Assembly (NCBI GenBank): GCA_022539475.1
Contig: VCMS01000108.1
Span: 62,001-126,000 of the forward strand
Direction of reading: 5' to 3'
Length of the DNA stretch: 64,000 nucleotides
Source of the DNA: Gracilaria domingensis
Lineage: Eukaryota > Rhodophyta > Florideophyceae > Gracilariales > Gracilariaceae
Under the pieces are notes generated by a model. It made no database searches. It worked only from the letters and a program-made list of their open reading frames with translations, and was not told where the DNA came from. The position numbers and the translations under genes are program-made. Positions 18,501 through 26,777 of this stretch are shown here, piece after piece. Every line of letters starts with the position of its first letter. The first letter of the stretch is position 1.

Positions 18501-19402
18501 CCGGGTTACGACTCCTTCCTAAGGTCAATGAAAGGCATAAACTCTTGAAAACATTTCATGACGATGTGGGACACTGGGATGTCAGGGCGACCAGAAGGCA
18601 CGTCATCGATCGATTCTGGTGGCCCAATATTCACTCTGATGTCACAACCTACGTCAAGAGTTGTGATGGCTGCCAGTTTATGGGGTCTTTTCTTGCTTAC
18701 CGAGCGGGCCAACGAGCCCCGCTGACGGATATCTTCCACACGTTTTCAATTGATTTCGCTGGACCCCTCAGGGTGACGAGGAACGGAAACCGATTCTTGC
18801 TCATTGGGGTCGAGCACCTCACGGGATGGCCGATCGCAGTGGCAACTCGAACATCTACTGCAGTCGACGTAGTCAACTTTATTAGAAGGGAGATCGTCAC
18901 ACCCTTCGGCTACCCCCGCACGATTGTCTCCGATAACGCTACCTCCTTTCTCGCGTCAAGTGTCCAAGCTTATCTAATGCGTCATGATATCACTCTCAAA
19001 CCGGTGCTCGCATACGCACCTATGTCTAATGGACGCGCAGAAAGAATGGTAGGGACGATCAAGGGGGCGATCGCGAAAACGATTCATGATCAGAACTCTG
19101 ATTGGGATGAAGTACTCCCGGAGGTTCTCTATGGTTATCGCACTCGACAAATGGCCGAAGGATATTCTCCATTTCAGCTCATGTATGGAGTACGGCCCCG
19201 AATGCATCCATCGGATCCTCCTTCCCTGATAGCCACGCCGTCACTTGGTCATCGTGAGGTGGAACTACAAGCCTCCACTCTTGGGAGGGCCACAAGGGTA
19301 TTGCAGCAGCCTCACCGTCAAGACGATGAGCGTCGTGGACATCGGTTCGCTGTTGGAGACCAGGTACTGGTAATGCGTGTGAAGCCCTTAATCCTTCGGT
19401 GA
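15572..19402 (+). CDS. Gypsy pol: reverse transcriptase, RNase H, integrase
   Basis: 1276 residues in the -1 frame relative to gag; the ATG (15572) overlaps the gag stop. The first 400 residues are an acidic extension with a duplicated domain of unknown function (about residues 57-130 and 284-358). Reverse transcriptase follows (FCVDYRALN, FSGYWQI, catalytic YLDD near residue 638). RNase H shows VETDAS and TDHQAL. Integrase has an HHCC finger (HDDVGHWD..C..C), then Asp in SIDFAGP, Asp in VSDNATSF and Glu in NGRAERM. The frame ends early at 19402 in the integrase C-terminal region, and the expected continuation is in the next frame. Confidence 0.93.
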   Translation: MRQLNVNDVEPELAITTRHAPGEANREFENAEESEESADDDEPEGSPSDGGHERDLVVPVRDDVVLLRAEDMRRQPDYLIFRVYRRYPQTPDREQLHPHTSELPYGEMGVLELNNGSEPVVRFGVGWPIPTPADEEPFAVPSQSEAHKDQVMVISLDNSNDEADNQLSGQAEPNDNQHHSVYHAANPSSFQSSMTDTSLQPPDPPLLLSDNDRGAEEKNSERDDEEDEDCVEVEAGVHEAEVEVEEEVVNNGNEDDHEKDEDGSSPEEVELSGTPLYRDPVLTIPITDEVTLLLPEEGELISDFLLVRVQIRYHVPTPAHPPHLGVHNMPFGRTGLLEEDDDGRYVIAFEEELPQEEFSTQVPPPPVRELGDQPGPSLAEPRTTGSGGGKSSSRDSEPTVACPAPGIDYSLLDPVAIDGTGRTLDRRDYPPDTSHEEVILKRLSHLPSREQQELLRVLLDLGVVAWSLYDLRPADVPVMHEFSLTTQTPIHSRVRRLPPRHDEVVRKELGKMLDAGIIKPCTSPWSFPIVIATKKDGKPRFCVDYRALNRVMKADRWPLPHIEQIFDDLGGCSFFTTLDLFSGYWQIRMSPRCKEMTTFVCRQGTYQFEVMPFGLMNAPSTFQRMMDSILNKYPFVMVYLDDVVIYSKTLEDHVEHIKLVLRTIASHGLKLKISKCDFAYPKIELLGHVVDQSGVAVDVKKIEAIKAAPIPKTTTELRSFLGLAGYYRRFIKHFAKTSAVLHAATSGNRKLVFNNEMVEAFKNLKEKLTSPPVLAFPDFDNPFRVETDASSFSLGAVLAQKKSDGMFHPIQYASRTMTAAERNYAVCEQEALAVIFAFKKFRLYLLGAKPFQLITDHQALKYAFQKKDVHGRLARWLDFLAEYEFEVVYRSGDKNCAADYLSRYSTKKEYYAPEAATTVSSPPCGAFSGLEPYYANIGRYLSDLPVDEPNSSLRGAIKRNSKKFMVWNGQLYRRMGSGLRLLPKVNERHKLLKTFHDDVGHWDVRATRRHVIDRFWWPNIHSDVTTYVKSCDGCQFMGSFLAYRAGQRAPLTDIFHTFSIDFAGPLRVTRNGNRFLLIGVEHLTGWPIAVATRTSTAVDVVNFIRREIVTPFGYPRTIVSDNATSFLASSVQAYLMRHDITLKPVLAYAPMSNGRAERMVGTIKGAIAKTIHDQNSDWDEVLPEVLYGYRTRQMAEGYSPFQLMYGVRPRMHPSDPPSLIATPSLGHREVELQASTLGRATRVLQQPHRQDDERRGHRFAVGDQVLVMRVKPLILR

Positions 19403-20460
19403 AATGGCCATCATTCAAATCAAAATTTTATGGACCATGCCACGTCGTTCGGGCCAATCATCCTCGGTACATGTTAGTTTCTCCACATCGACGTATGTCG
19501 AGAAGGGGCATTCATGCGAGACGCTTAAGACTTTACCGTCCTAGACCAAGGCATCTGATCCCTAGAACAGTACGACATGAAAGAAATAATCAGCCCGAAG
19601 CGGCATGCCCGGTCGTGCTACAAGAGGGTCCAAACCCCACCAGACCCCCTGCTGATTATCTGAGGATAATTGTGGCTGGATGGAGACTTTCTGAATGGCT
19701 TTTCCCTGTCAGCACGAGTACAAACGATCTACAGAAGGTGGCATGGAACCTATCACATGTTTACCTTGGGACTTTCAAACGACATGGACCCTACATAACC
19801 GAGGGTCTTCTTACTAAGCTGGTCTCATTGACAGGAAGGGTGAACCCTTTCATTATACCGCTTGTGGGTCAGCAGTTTGTCTTTTACTACTATCACTTTG
19901 CAGTGGCTCGCTATGGATATCTTCCCCCGCAGAGAACTTACGGAATGGAAGTGTCAAGCTTCCTGCAGCGGATTGAAGCTGGAGAGGCTTTCGAGATCGA
20001 TCTGGCATATGATCAAGATCGCGGTGACGTACCTCCTCCGCTCCAGATTGAAGAAACCACCCCAATAACGCCGGCTCTTCTTGCAATGCCGATAATTGTT
20101 GACTACGAAGTCTACAACCAGGACGTGAACTACTTGGAGATAGAAATCGGTGGGCGTACACTTGAGAACTGGCTCTCCCCACTAGATTGTGAGGACTGGG
20201 AGAAGCATTCTATTGTCTGGAATTGTTTTCACCTCTGCTTGAGCATCCACTTAATCTACGGCCAATACTTTACGCAATATGCACACGTAATGTTGGGTAG
20301 ACTGGCCAGAAGATTACATTCGCAGATGAACAGGCTTGGCGCGGATAGGACGATATTCTTTCTCTATCACTACGTCATTGGGAAGTACGGACATCTACCA
20401 CCCGCAGCCACACATGAAGAACAAGTTGAAGAGTATATACGTCGTATTGAACGACATTAA
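19399..20460 (+). CDS. Gypsy third ORF: integrase tail plus a duplicated unknown domain
   Basis: The frame opens with the missing integrase C-terminal segment (KFYGPCHVVRAN, then RRGIHARRLRLYRP), so it must be reached from pol by a -1 frame change near 19390 (programmed, mutational or a sequence error). It then carries two copies of an approximately 110-residue domain (19657-19987 and 20131-20457). The copies share the pattern Y-L-x-I, x-G-x-x-L-x-x-W-L, and a strong F-Y-x-Y-H..Y-G-[YH]-L-P-P. I do not recognise this domain. It has no obvious membrane anchor, so it does not look like an envelope protein. It may be a chromatin-targeting or accessory module fused to integrase. Confidence 0.7.
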   Translation: MKWPSFKSKFYGPCHVVRANHPRYMLVSPHRRMSRRGIHARRLRLYRPRPRHLIPRTVRHERNNQPEAACPVVLQEGPNPTRPPADYLRIIVAGWRLSEWLFPVSTSTNDLQKVAWNLSHVYLGTFKRHGPYITEGLLTKLVSLTGRVNPFIIPLVGQQFVFYYYHFAVARYGYLPPQRTYGMEVSSFLQRIEAGEAFEIDLAYDQDRGDVPPPLQIEETTPITPALLAMPIIVDYEVYNQDVNYLEIEIGGRTLENWLSPLDCEDWEKHSIVWNCFHLCLSIHLIYGQYFTQYAHVMLGRLARRLHSQMNRLGADRTIFFLYHYVIGKYGHLPPAATHEEQVEEYIRRIERH

Positions 20461-20606
20461 GACTTCTCTGTGGAATTTGAACCGGATCCTGAGTACCCAG
20501 AACTTTTGTATCCTTTCAGGTATACGACCGAAGAAGTCTCCCGGGACGGACCGATTATTCCGCTTTCATAGGTTACATTCTTGGTCGCCCAGGCGTAGCG
20601 ACCGCT

Positions 20607-20619
20607 GAGTGGGGGAGTG
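20607..20619 (+). promoter_or_regulatory. Polypurine tract
   Basis: Purine-rich GAGTGGGGGAGTG directly before the 3' LTR, the expected position for second-strand priming in an LTR retrotransposon. Confidence 0.6.
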
Positions 20620-22234
20620 TGTGGAGGCGTTTCTGGGAGTGTGTCCTGGGACTCCCTAGGACACACCCCCGCCGGATTTTTTCCTGATCTCGGCGGGGAG
20701 ATAAAGAAAGTGCGGCGTGGAAGCTGCACGTTCCTCTCCCCGCCTCTTACAACTCTCGAGGCACGCGCCGCCCCGCACGGCGGCGCGCCAGAGAGCACGA
20801 TGTCCTTCGCCCTGCCGTCGCGCTGACGAGGCGCGACGGCCGCGGCAATTGCGAGCCGCGTGGCAGCCGCAAGAGGAAGCGCCGCCGCCGCGCCGCTGCA
20901 CAAGAAGAAGCGCCGCCGCCACCGCGCCGCCGCAAGAGGAAGCGCCGCCGCCGCCCGCTGCACAAGAAGAAGCGCCGCCGCCGCGCCGCTGCACAAGAAA
21001 AAGCGCCGCCGCCGCCGCGCCGCCGCAAGAGGAAGCGCCCCCGCCGCCCGCTGCACAAGAAGAAGCGCCGCCGCCGCCGCGCCGCTGCACAAGAAAAAGC
21101 GCCGCCGCCGCCGCGCCGCCGCAAGAGGAAGCGCCCCCGCCGCGCCGCCGCAAGAAGAAGCGCCGCCGCCGCCGCGCCGCTACACAAGAAGAAGCGCCGC
21201 CGCCGCCGCGCCGCCGCGCAAGAAGAAGCGCGACTGCGCGCGCGCGAGGCCGCAGAAGAATCGAGGCGGGTGCCGCGCCGCGCCGGCGCGACGCCACACG
21301 GACGAACAAATTGACACCCCAATGTGACAATGCCCAAGACACCCCCCTACATGACTGAAGCACCAGATCACCAACCGCCAACCACCGATCTACATAACGA
21401 AGAACCGTATGTCGACATCACTACCTACTATGGATATGGTGAGCAGACTAGGGTATTTGGTGGAAGCCAATGTTCAGCATGCAACTTAAGATACACAAAG
21501 CATTGAGATTGTAGATATAAACCCCCGAACCCGAGCGCTCAAAAAGCAATTCGGTTCGGGCAGACCACTTCCCCCCTCGACGACTTCCCCCATCCTTGCC
21601 TCTCTCGCCTTTCTTCCTCCCCTTCCGTCGTCGCCAACCTTCCTTCCTTTGGCAATCCCATCTTCCCTTAGCGCAGTCTGCGCCTCCCTGCCACCAGCCT
21701 TTCCCCCTACATTTCCTTATTCCCGGCGGCCCGGTCTCCCGCCGTTCCCTAGCTAGTCGCCTTGTGCTGCCCTCTATTGGGCTCGTTCGCACATTGCGAC
21801 CATCACCCATCACTACGTCTCTGTTCTCCCGGACGGACGTTGGCAGTGTTATGAATTGCGCTGGTTTTCTTTCTGTCGCTACCTCGCCTGGTTGTTAGGT
21901 TCGTGGTGGCATCGACAACAGACTCTATCGCTTTAGTCCTACCACACTATTGTCCCGCCGACAGCTCTTGTGTGTCTTGGTCTGTTGGCCCTGCTTTCTG
22001 TTGTTGTGTTGGCTCTCGGTATCGGACGCTGAGCCATATCCTCGGTTGATTCTTACCCCTGCTTTCAGTTTGCGGGGAGTTTCCATCTATCTTGGGGTTA
22101 TCTTGTCTGCTCCTGCAGGCATCTGAGCTACGTGAATCTGTCGCCCTTTGGGCTGGTACTCTCGAGCATTTATTGTGTCGCTCTCCTGGGGTTTGTTACC
22201 ACCCGCGCTGTTTCCCCCAAAAATGGCGTCCACA
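20620..22234 (+). repeat. Gypsy 3' LTR
   Basis: 1615 bp, matching 11930-13544 with about five substitutions seen by eye (for example T/G near 11952/20642 and C/A near the end). It is followed by the target duplication GTTCT at 22235-22239. Confidence 0.95.
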
Positions 22235-22239
22235 GTTCT

Positions 22240-22810
22240 CTTCGGAGACCTGAATGTGTTCTGGAAGATTGAGGGACAAGGCAATTGAGGTAACGGTAAC
22301 GGTTGTGACAATTTCTTGTGACGTCTAGCGGACCTAAGTAAAAGTTTGATTATGCGTTCATTTTGTGGGCCAAATTGATATCTCACTGATATTGTTGGTC
22401 CGGGCCAATATCAGCACTTGAGCCGTGTGATAAAGAAGTTTCGGGGACTGTAGATGCCAAACGATACGGACTTCAAAATCTGGCGTAGGTATTTGTCTCG
22501 TGCTCCGGTGCCTGCACTCGTTTGTTCTCTCTCTCTCTCATTTATGGAAACGGTAGAGCTAAACTCACATACAGAGTATTAACTATAATGAACGACGGAA
22601 CCTGTTTATTTATCTCTTTAAGTGCTGTCGATTCCCTTATCCTCGGGCTGGATGTACCCTAACTATTGGGGACAAACTTTGAAACAGTTTCCCGGGGTCA
22701 ATCTACAGCACGTGTACCTTTGCACCTAGCAATGTATGATGTTGAGGGACGGCTGTGCGTTTACCTTACTTCGTCAGATCATTTGATGGGGTGCCCCGCG
22801 CCTTCACACC
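22240..22810. other. Spacer right of the transposon nest
   Basis: No gene seen. It presumably begins with the severed 3' remainder of the Crypton-like element. It contains short GGTAAC repeats (about 22291) and a hairpin with 8-bp outer arms CTGATATT/AATATCAG at 22386-22414. It also serves as the downstream region of the dioxygenase gene. Confidence 0.35.
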
Positions 22811-24016
22811 TCAAAGCGCAGCAATCTTTTCATAAGTCTCCGTAGAGATCTCGATTCCGCAGTCGATATGACCACGCTGGTCGTACGGAACTTGTGAGCG
22901 AATGATACCGTACTTCTCAAACGATTTCATGGCGCGGTTTTCCTTTGCGCGGTTGAACACGTTCATCATGCATCGCGGCTCATCTTCGCCCAGCCAAATC
23001 CGGCGTAGCTTGCGCTTGCAGTCCGCAGTGTCCGTGGAGACAAACTTCTCACGCGCGTGCAGCACACGCCAATTGTCGACAACCAGAATCTGCCCTTTCG
23101 TCAGCGGGCATCGCACGCGATACTTCTCGTTGAGGAAATAGTCCTGGTTCAGCATGCAGACTGCTTTGAGGTCCTCCTCCGCCACGTATACTTTGGCGTC
23201 GAATCGGAATGTCAGGCGCATTCTGTTATAGTCCTTCATGGAGAACACGGGATAGCCACGTGAGATAAGGTCGTTACGACAAGTTAGAAGACAGTTGCTC
23301 TTCATCAGGGTCTTCAGCATTTCTGGCCTCTCTTCCAAAATGTCCATCAGCACTCTCTGCGCATCCACGACGTAGTTGGCGCCACCCTGGGAGGCTGGCT
23401 GCGCCATCTGCAGCAGCAACATGCGTGGAGGGTTGACCTCGTACAATTTACCATTGACGAGAGTGGCACCCTTGAGGTAGGTACCATCGGTGTGAGGGTT
23501 GAACTCCTCGCTGTTGACACCAAAGTACTCATCCGAGAAGGCAGCCCAGTCCAACGTGGTAGGCGTCTCACCTACGATGCCATGCTCATTGGCACGGATA
23601 TGCCTCTGAATGTGACCAAGATGCTCACCGATGATTTTAAAGGTGTTCTCATAGTTATCCCAGGGATCGACTACCACAAAACCTTTTTCGTGGACCCTGT
23701 CTACTATCTGCGGAAGGAGATCCTGCAGTGCGTCCTCCGACTCAACACGGTATATGTCTTCTTTCGTTAATGGAGCCATTGGACTAAGGCGGTTTGATAT
23801 GCTTTGAAGAAAGTGAAGCGGAGAGCAGCTGAGGCAGTCGGATGGCTTTCGATGAGGGGTTGGGAAGGAATGGAGGTTCATCCGCAGAGCGCACCATGTG
23901 TTAAGTAGTGGTTCAAAATTGGGACTTGCAGCAACGTGCTGGACGAGAAAGCTCTCACGCTTCAGTGTAGTTGCAATTGCGCTATTCAACCATTGAGATT
24001 TGCGAGCGTTGTTCAT
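22811..24016 (-). CDS. TauD/TfdA-family Fe(II)/2-oxoglutarate dioxygenase
   Basis: An oxygenase of the taurine / gamma-butyrobetaine / clavaminate-synthase-like family. It couples 2-oxoglutarate decarboxylation to hydroxylation of a small substrate that cannot be told from sequence. The iron-binding HxD is in FNPHTDGTYL, the distal His in NWRVLHARE, and a 2-oxoglutarate-binding Arg candidate in RKLRRIWL. The conserved domain starts at MAPLTKEDIY (ATG 23777-23779), giving 322 residues, the usual family length. The longer frame from 24016 adds 79 residues, rich in Ser and basic residues, that could be an organelle leader. The carnitine-pathway enzymes are possible relatives. Confidence 0.8.
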   Translation of the reverse strand: MNNARKSQWLNSAIATTLKRESFLVQHVAASPNFEPLLNTWCALRMNLHSFPTPHRKPSDCLSCSPLHFLQSISNRLSPMAPLTKEDIYRVESEDALQDLLPQIVDRVHEKGFVVVDPWDNYENTFKIIGEHLGHIQRHIRANEHGIVGETPTTLDWAAFSDEYFGVNSEEFNPHTDGTYLKGATLVNGKLYEVNPPRMLLLQMAQPASQGGANYVVDAQRVLMDILEERPEMLKTLMKSNCLLTCRNDLISRGYPVFSMKDYNRMRLTFRFDAKVYVAEEDLKAVCMLNQDYFLNEKYRVRCPLTKGQILVVDNWRVLHAREKFVSTDTADCKRKLRRIWLGEDEPRCMMNVFNRAKENRAMKSFEKYGIIRSQVPYDQRGHIDCGIEISTETYEKIAAL

Positions 24017-24267
24017 GAGGAACACATCTTGTGAGCACTTGATGAAGCAGTTGTTTCCGGTTTGTTCGTGTAGGGGGGGAAAATAGAAAGATGCAATATC
24101 TTTCCGAATGGCAGGAGCTGGATTGATTGGCGTTCGGTTTATCGTGAGGGAGATTCAGTTTGCTTTGAGCAACAAGCTGCCTGTTAAAAATGCGCGAGGG
24201 GGCTTACCGAGCAGATTCGATACGATTTGCGACAGTGGCATTCCCATTGATGAGAAGGAGCGAAGGA

Positions 24268-24489
24268 GCGCAGCTTTGTGTTGCGCGATGTACTTTCACG
24301 ATGCTATCCCGAGAGGCGGAATACAGGCCAGCGCAATGCTGTTGTTCGCTGAGATATCAAAGGCGTATGTTTTGAACAGGTGCGTAGTAGTGGGCGCGCA
24401 CATAGTGCGCAGCTCTGTTGCGCTATGTACTTTGATGGTGCTATCCCGAGAGGCGGAATGCAGGCCCGCACAGCGCTGTTGTTCGCTGT
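24268..24489 (+). repeat. Diverged direct repeat of about 85 bp
   Basis: 24268-24352 and 24407-24489 share GCGCAGCT..GCG, ATGTACTTT, the block GCTATCCCGAGAGGCGGAAT and GCTGTTGTTCGCTG. An ORF spans both copies but is a by-product of the repeat. The origin is unknown. Confidence 0.6.
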
Positions 24490-25316
24490 GACTACTACCG
24501 TGCGAAGCGAGGGGCAACACGTACGCTGACGCGTGGGCGGGCTGGAGCGCTGCGGCCGTGGCGCTCGGACCGCCGCGCACGGGCCGCGGGGCTTCCAAGG
24601 CGCGGGAGCGCGTGGGAGCGCTCCAAGGCGCGGGAGCGCAGCAGCGTGTCAGCAGACAGTACGCACGCAGCGCTCAACAGCAAGCTCTGGAATGACCGCT
24701 TCGACCGCGATCCGCCTTGGAGGCATATTTTCTGCCGTGGCGGCGGTTTGTCATACGGCCGTTCCACCTTCAAATTTACGTGTAACGGTCTTGCGACATT
24801 TATACACGCGTGCTGTGGTAAGCAACAGCGGAGCTCTCGATGCTGTCGGGCCGGCAATGACATTGTTGGCGAAGAATAGTTCTCGCTCGCGTGAATGTAA
24901 GCAGAGGAATCACTATCAGCTGCGTCTCTGGAACCATTTGCACGACCTCCTGCGAGTCGCTTGCTACCTTCGGAAGTCGGGGCTGTGCCACACAAAGCGG
25001 CATACACCCTTCGTCTCATCATCACGATGAAGACCAATGTCGTATTACCATCATATACACGTACCCTCAGACAGCACAAAGTTTGTCCCACCAACCGTCG
25101 AATGCGGCCAAAGCTGTTGAGGTGGAGACGTATTCCATTGCTCTTTGAAGCAAGTCCCCCGGCGCTCGGCGTGCACTTAGAGTCGAGCTCCTCCAATTCG
25201 GCGCATGTGCCACCCACACCCCTTGGCTCCAACCATCTCTCTACTCCAGGCCTTGAACACCAATCAAACCAACTGCTCCACCTCCCTCATCCGCCCTGTT
25301 TCCATTCGCAAATACA
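24490..25316. other. Spacer between dioxygenase and transporter, no gene
   Basis: Begins GC-rich (24525-24640), with CCAAGGCGCGGGAGCG occurring twice (about 24595 and 24628), then ordinary sequence. It probably contains the promoters of the divergent dioxygenase and transporter genes. I see no TATA box or coding content I can defend. Confidence 0.35.
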
Positions 25317-26744
25317 ATGTCTCCTCCCGATAGCCCGCTGCGTGTCCCGCTCCATCTCTCTGCAGCGGAAGCCACTCCGCTTCTTTCGACCTCAGAATCA
25401 GCCTTTCAACCCACGGCTCTTTCGCCTCAAAAGCAACGTGCCCAGCTCGAGCCCTCGCCTGCCCACCCGTCGACAGCCACCGTTGATTGGATTTCCATAG
25501 CAGTGATATACTGGGTGACTCTCGTCTCAGAGGCGGCACGCGGCCTCGTCCTTCCGTCTGCTTGGCCGTATCTCCAGACCTTCGGCGGCTCCCGCGAGTC
25601 CCTGGGGTATCTCGTCGCCGCCTTCACTCTGGGCCGCGTCATAGCGAACGTCCCACTGGGTTACCTGTCCGACAAGTTCTCGAATACCTCCGTCTTGATC
25701 GTCGCTCCGATCTTCCAAGCTGTCGGCCACCTCTGCTATGCTCTCTCCCCGTCCATTCCGCTCCTCATCCTGTCCCGCACCCTTGTGGGCTTCTCCAGCT
25801 CTACCATGAGTGTTTCCCGTGCTTATTTCGCAAAAAGTATCCCACAAGACAAGCGAACGTCGCATTATGCCTGGCTTTCTGCCACGCAGTTCATTGGGTT
25901 CGTCGTCCTACCCGGGGTGGGCGGGCTGCTCGCCAACCTGCCGGCTTTCCATATTATGGGCATACAGGTCCTGAATGTGAACCAGTACACATACCCTGCT
26001 TACGTCTTGATCGGTTGTAATCTTATTAGCTCATTGGCGGTGTCCCACTACTTCGCAGAGCCTCCCTCTGTCCCCGTTATTAATAGCGAGAGCAATTCCA
26101 CAATCGAAAACGACCATGGCACTCGGATCGACACGCCTACGATTACCCCCCCCCAGCCAAACTTCGCTGCTGTGGCTACATGCATTACAATTAACATGGC
26201 TTTCCGCGGTGTCGTTGCCGAGCTGGAAACAGTCACTGTGCCGCTCATGATGGAAATATATAACCTGACGTTCGCCAAGGCCTCCTACTTCGTCACATTG
26301 GTTGGCCTTCTTGGCCTTGGGGTCTACTTTTGTATAAAACCGATTTCCCGGCGAGTATCCGACCGTAAACTCGTGGTCCTGGGTATGATCCTGGTCCTGG
26401 TTGGCTGCGTTCCGCTTTCTCTTCCATTTCTTTCCGACAGGATACCGATTCCGGGTTTCGTGCTTTCGATCATCGTCATGTGGTCTCTCGCTTTTCCGTT
26501 GGGCCAGACAGCAGCACTGTCGTTGTTTTCAAAAGTACTGGCAGGATTGCCCGCTGGGGGCTTCATGGGGCTGTTTTCGACTTTCGGAGCAAGCGGGCGT
26601 ATGTTGTTCGCAGTGTTTGCTGTCATGATGTGGACTCATTTTGGCTACACGGCTATGTTTGCGTCCATGTTTCTGTACCAATTTTTGGCGCTGGTGCTCA
26701 CATTACGCATGTACCAGAGATTGGTGCCGCCAATGGCGGCCTGA
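25317..26744 (+). CDS. Major facilitator transporter, MFSD8-like
   Basis: 475 residues with a 60-residue polar N-terminus and about 12 hydrophobic segments in two halves split by a polar loop (about residues 250-285). The MFS signature loop between helices 2 and 3 is GYLSDKFSN (residue about 117). The sequence style, including LVSEAARGLVLPSAWPYL and the SRAYFAKSIP segment, resembles MFSD8/CLN7 lysosomal transporters and related fungal and algal SPX-less MFS proteins. Substrate unknown. It has no introns. It is convergent with the ATP-grasp gene 33 bp downstream. Confidence 0.8.
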   Translation: MSPPDSPLRVPLHLSAAEATPLLSTSESAFQPTALSPQKQRAQLEPSPAHPSTATVDWISIAVIYWVTLVSEAARGLVLPSAWPYLQTFGGSRESLGYLVAAFTLGRVIANVPLGYLSDKFSNTSVLIVAPIFQAVGHLCYALSPSIPLLILSRTLVGFSSSTMSVSRAYFAKSIPQDKRTSHYAWLSATQFIGFVVLPGVGGLLANLPAFHIMGIQVLNVNQYTYPAYVLIGCNLISSLAVSHYFAEPPSVPVINSESNSTIENDHGTRIDTPTITPPQPNFAAVATCITINMAFRGVVAELETVTVPLMMEIYNLTFAKASYFVTLVGLLGLGVYFCIKPISRRVSDRKLVVLGMILVLVGCVPLSLPFLSDRIPIPGFVLSIIVMWSLAFPLGQTAALSLFSKVLAGLPAGGFMGLFSTFGASGRMLFAVFAVMMWTHFGYTAMFASMFLYQFLALVLTLRMYQRLVPPMAA

Positions 26745-26777
26745 TTTTGAATCTCGCAACTTTGAAGAACAGGTCCA

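Larger units (their letters stand above)
11930..22234 (+). mobile_element. Ty3/gypsy LTR retrotransposon, nearly intact
   Basis: A 10305-bp element with two 1615-bp LTRs starting TGTGGA and ending TCCACA, and a 5-bp target duplication GTTCT (11925-11929 and 22235-22239). The LTRs differ at only a handful of positions, implying recent insertion. Internal order is gag-protease, then reverse transcriptase, RNase H and integrase, which is the Ty3/gypsy order. The insertion lies just downstream of the Crypton-like recombinase gene. Confidence 0.95.

Noticed and set aside
19399-20460. Envelope gene of an endogenous retrovirus
   Set aside because: The ORF starts with the integrase tail and lacks a signal peptide, transmembrane anchor or cleavage site; it holds two copies of a soluble-looking domain.
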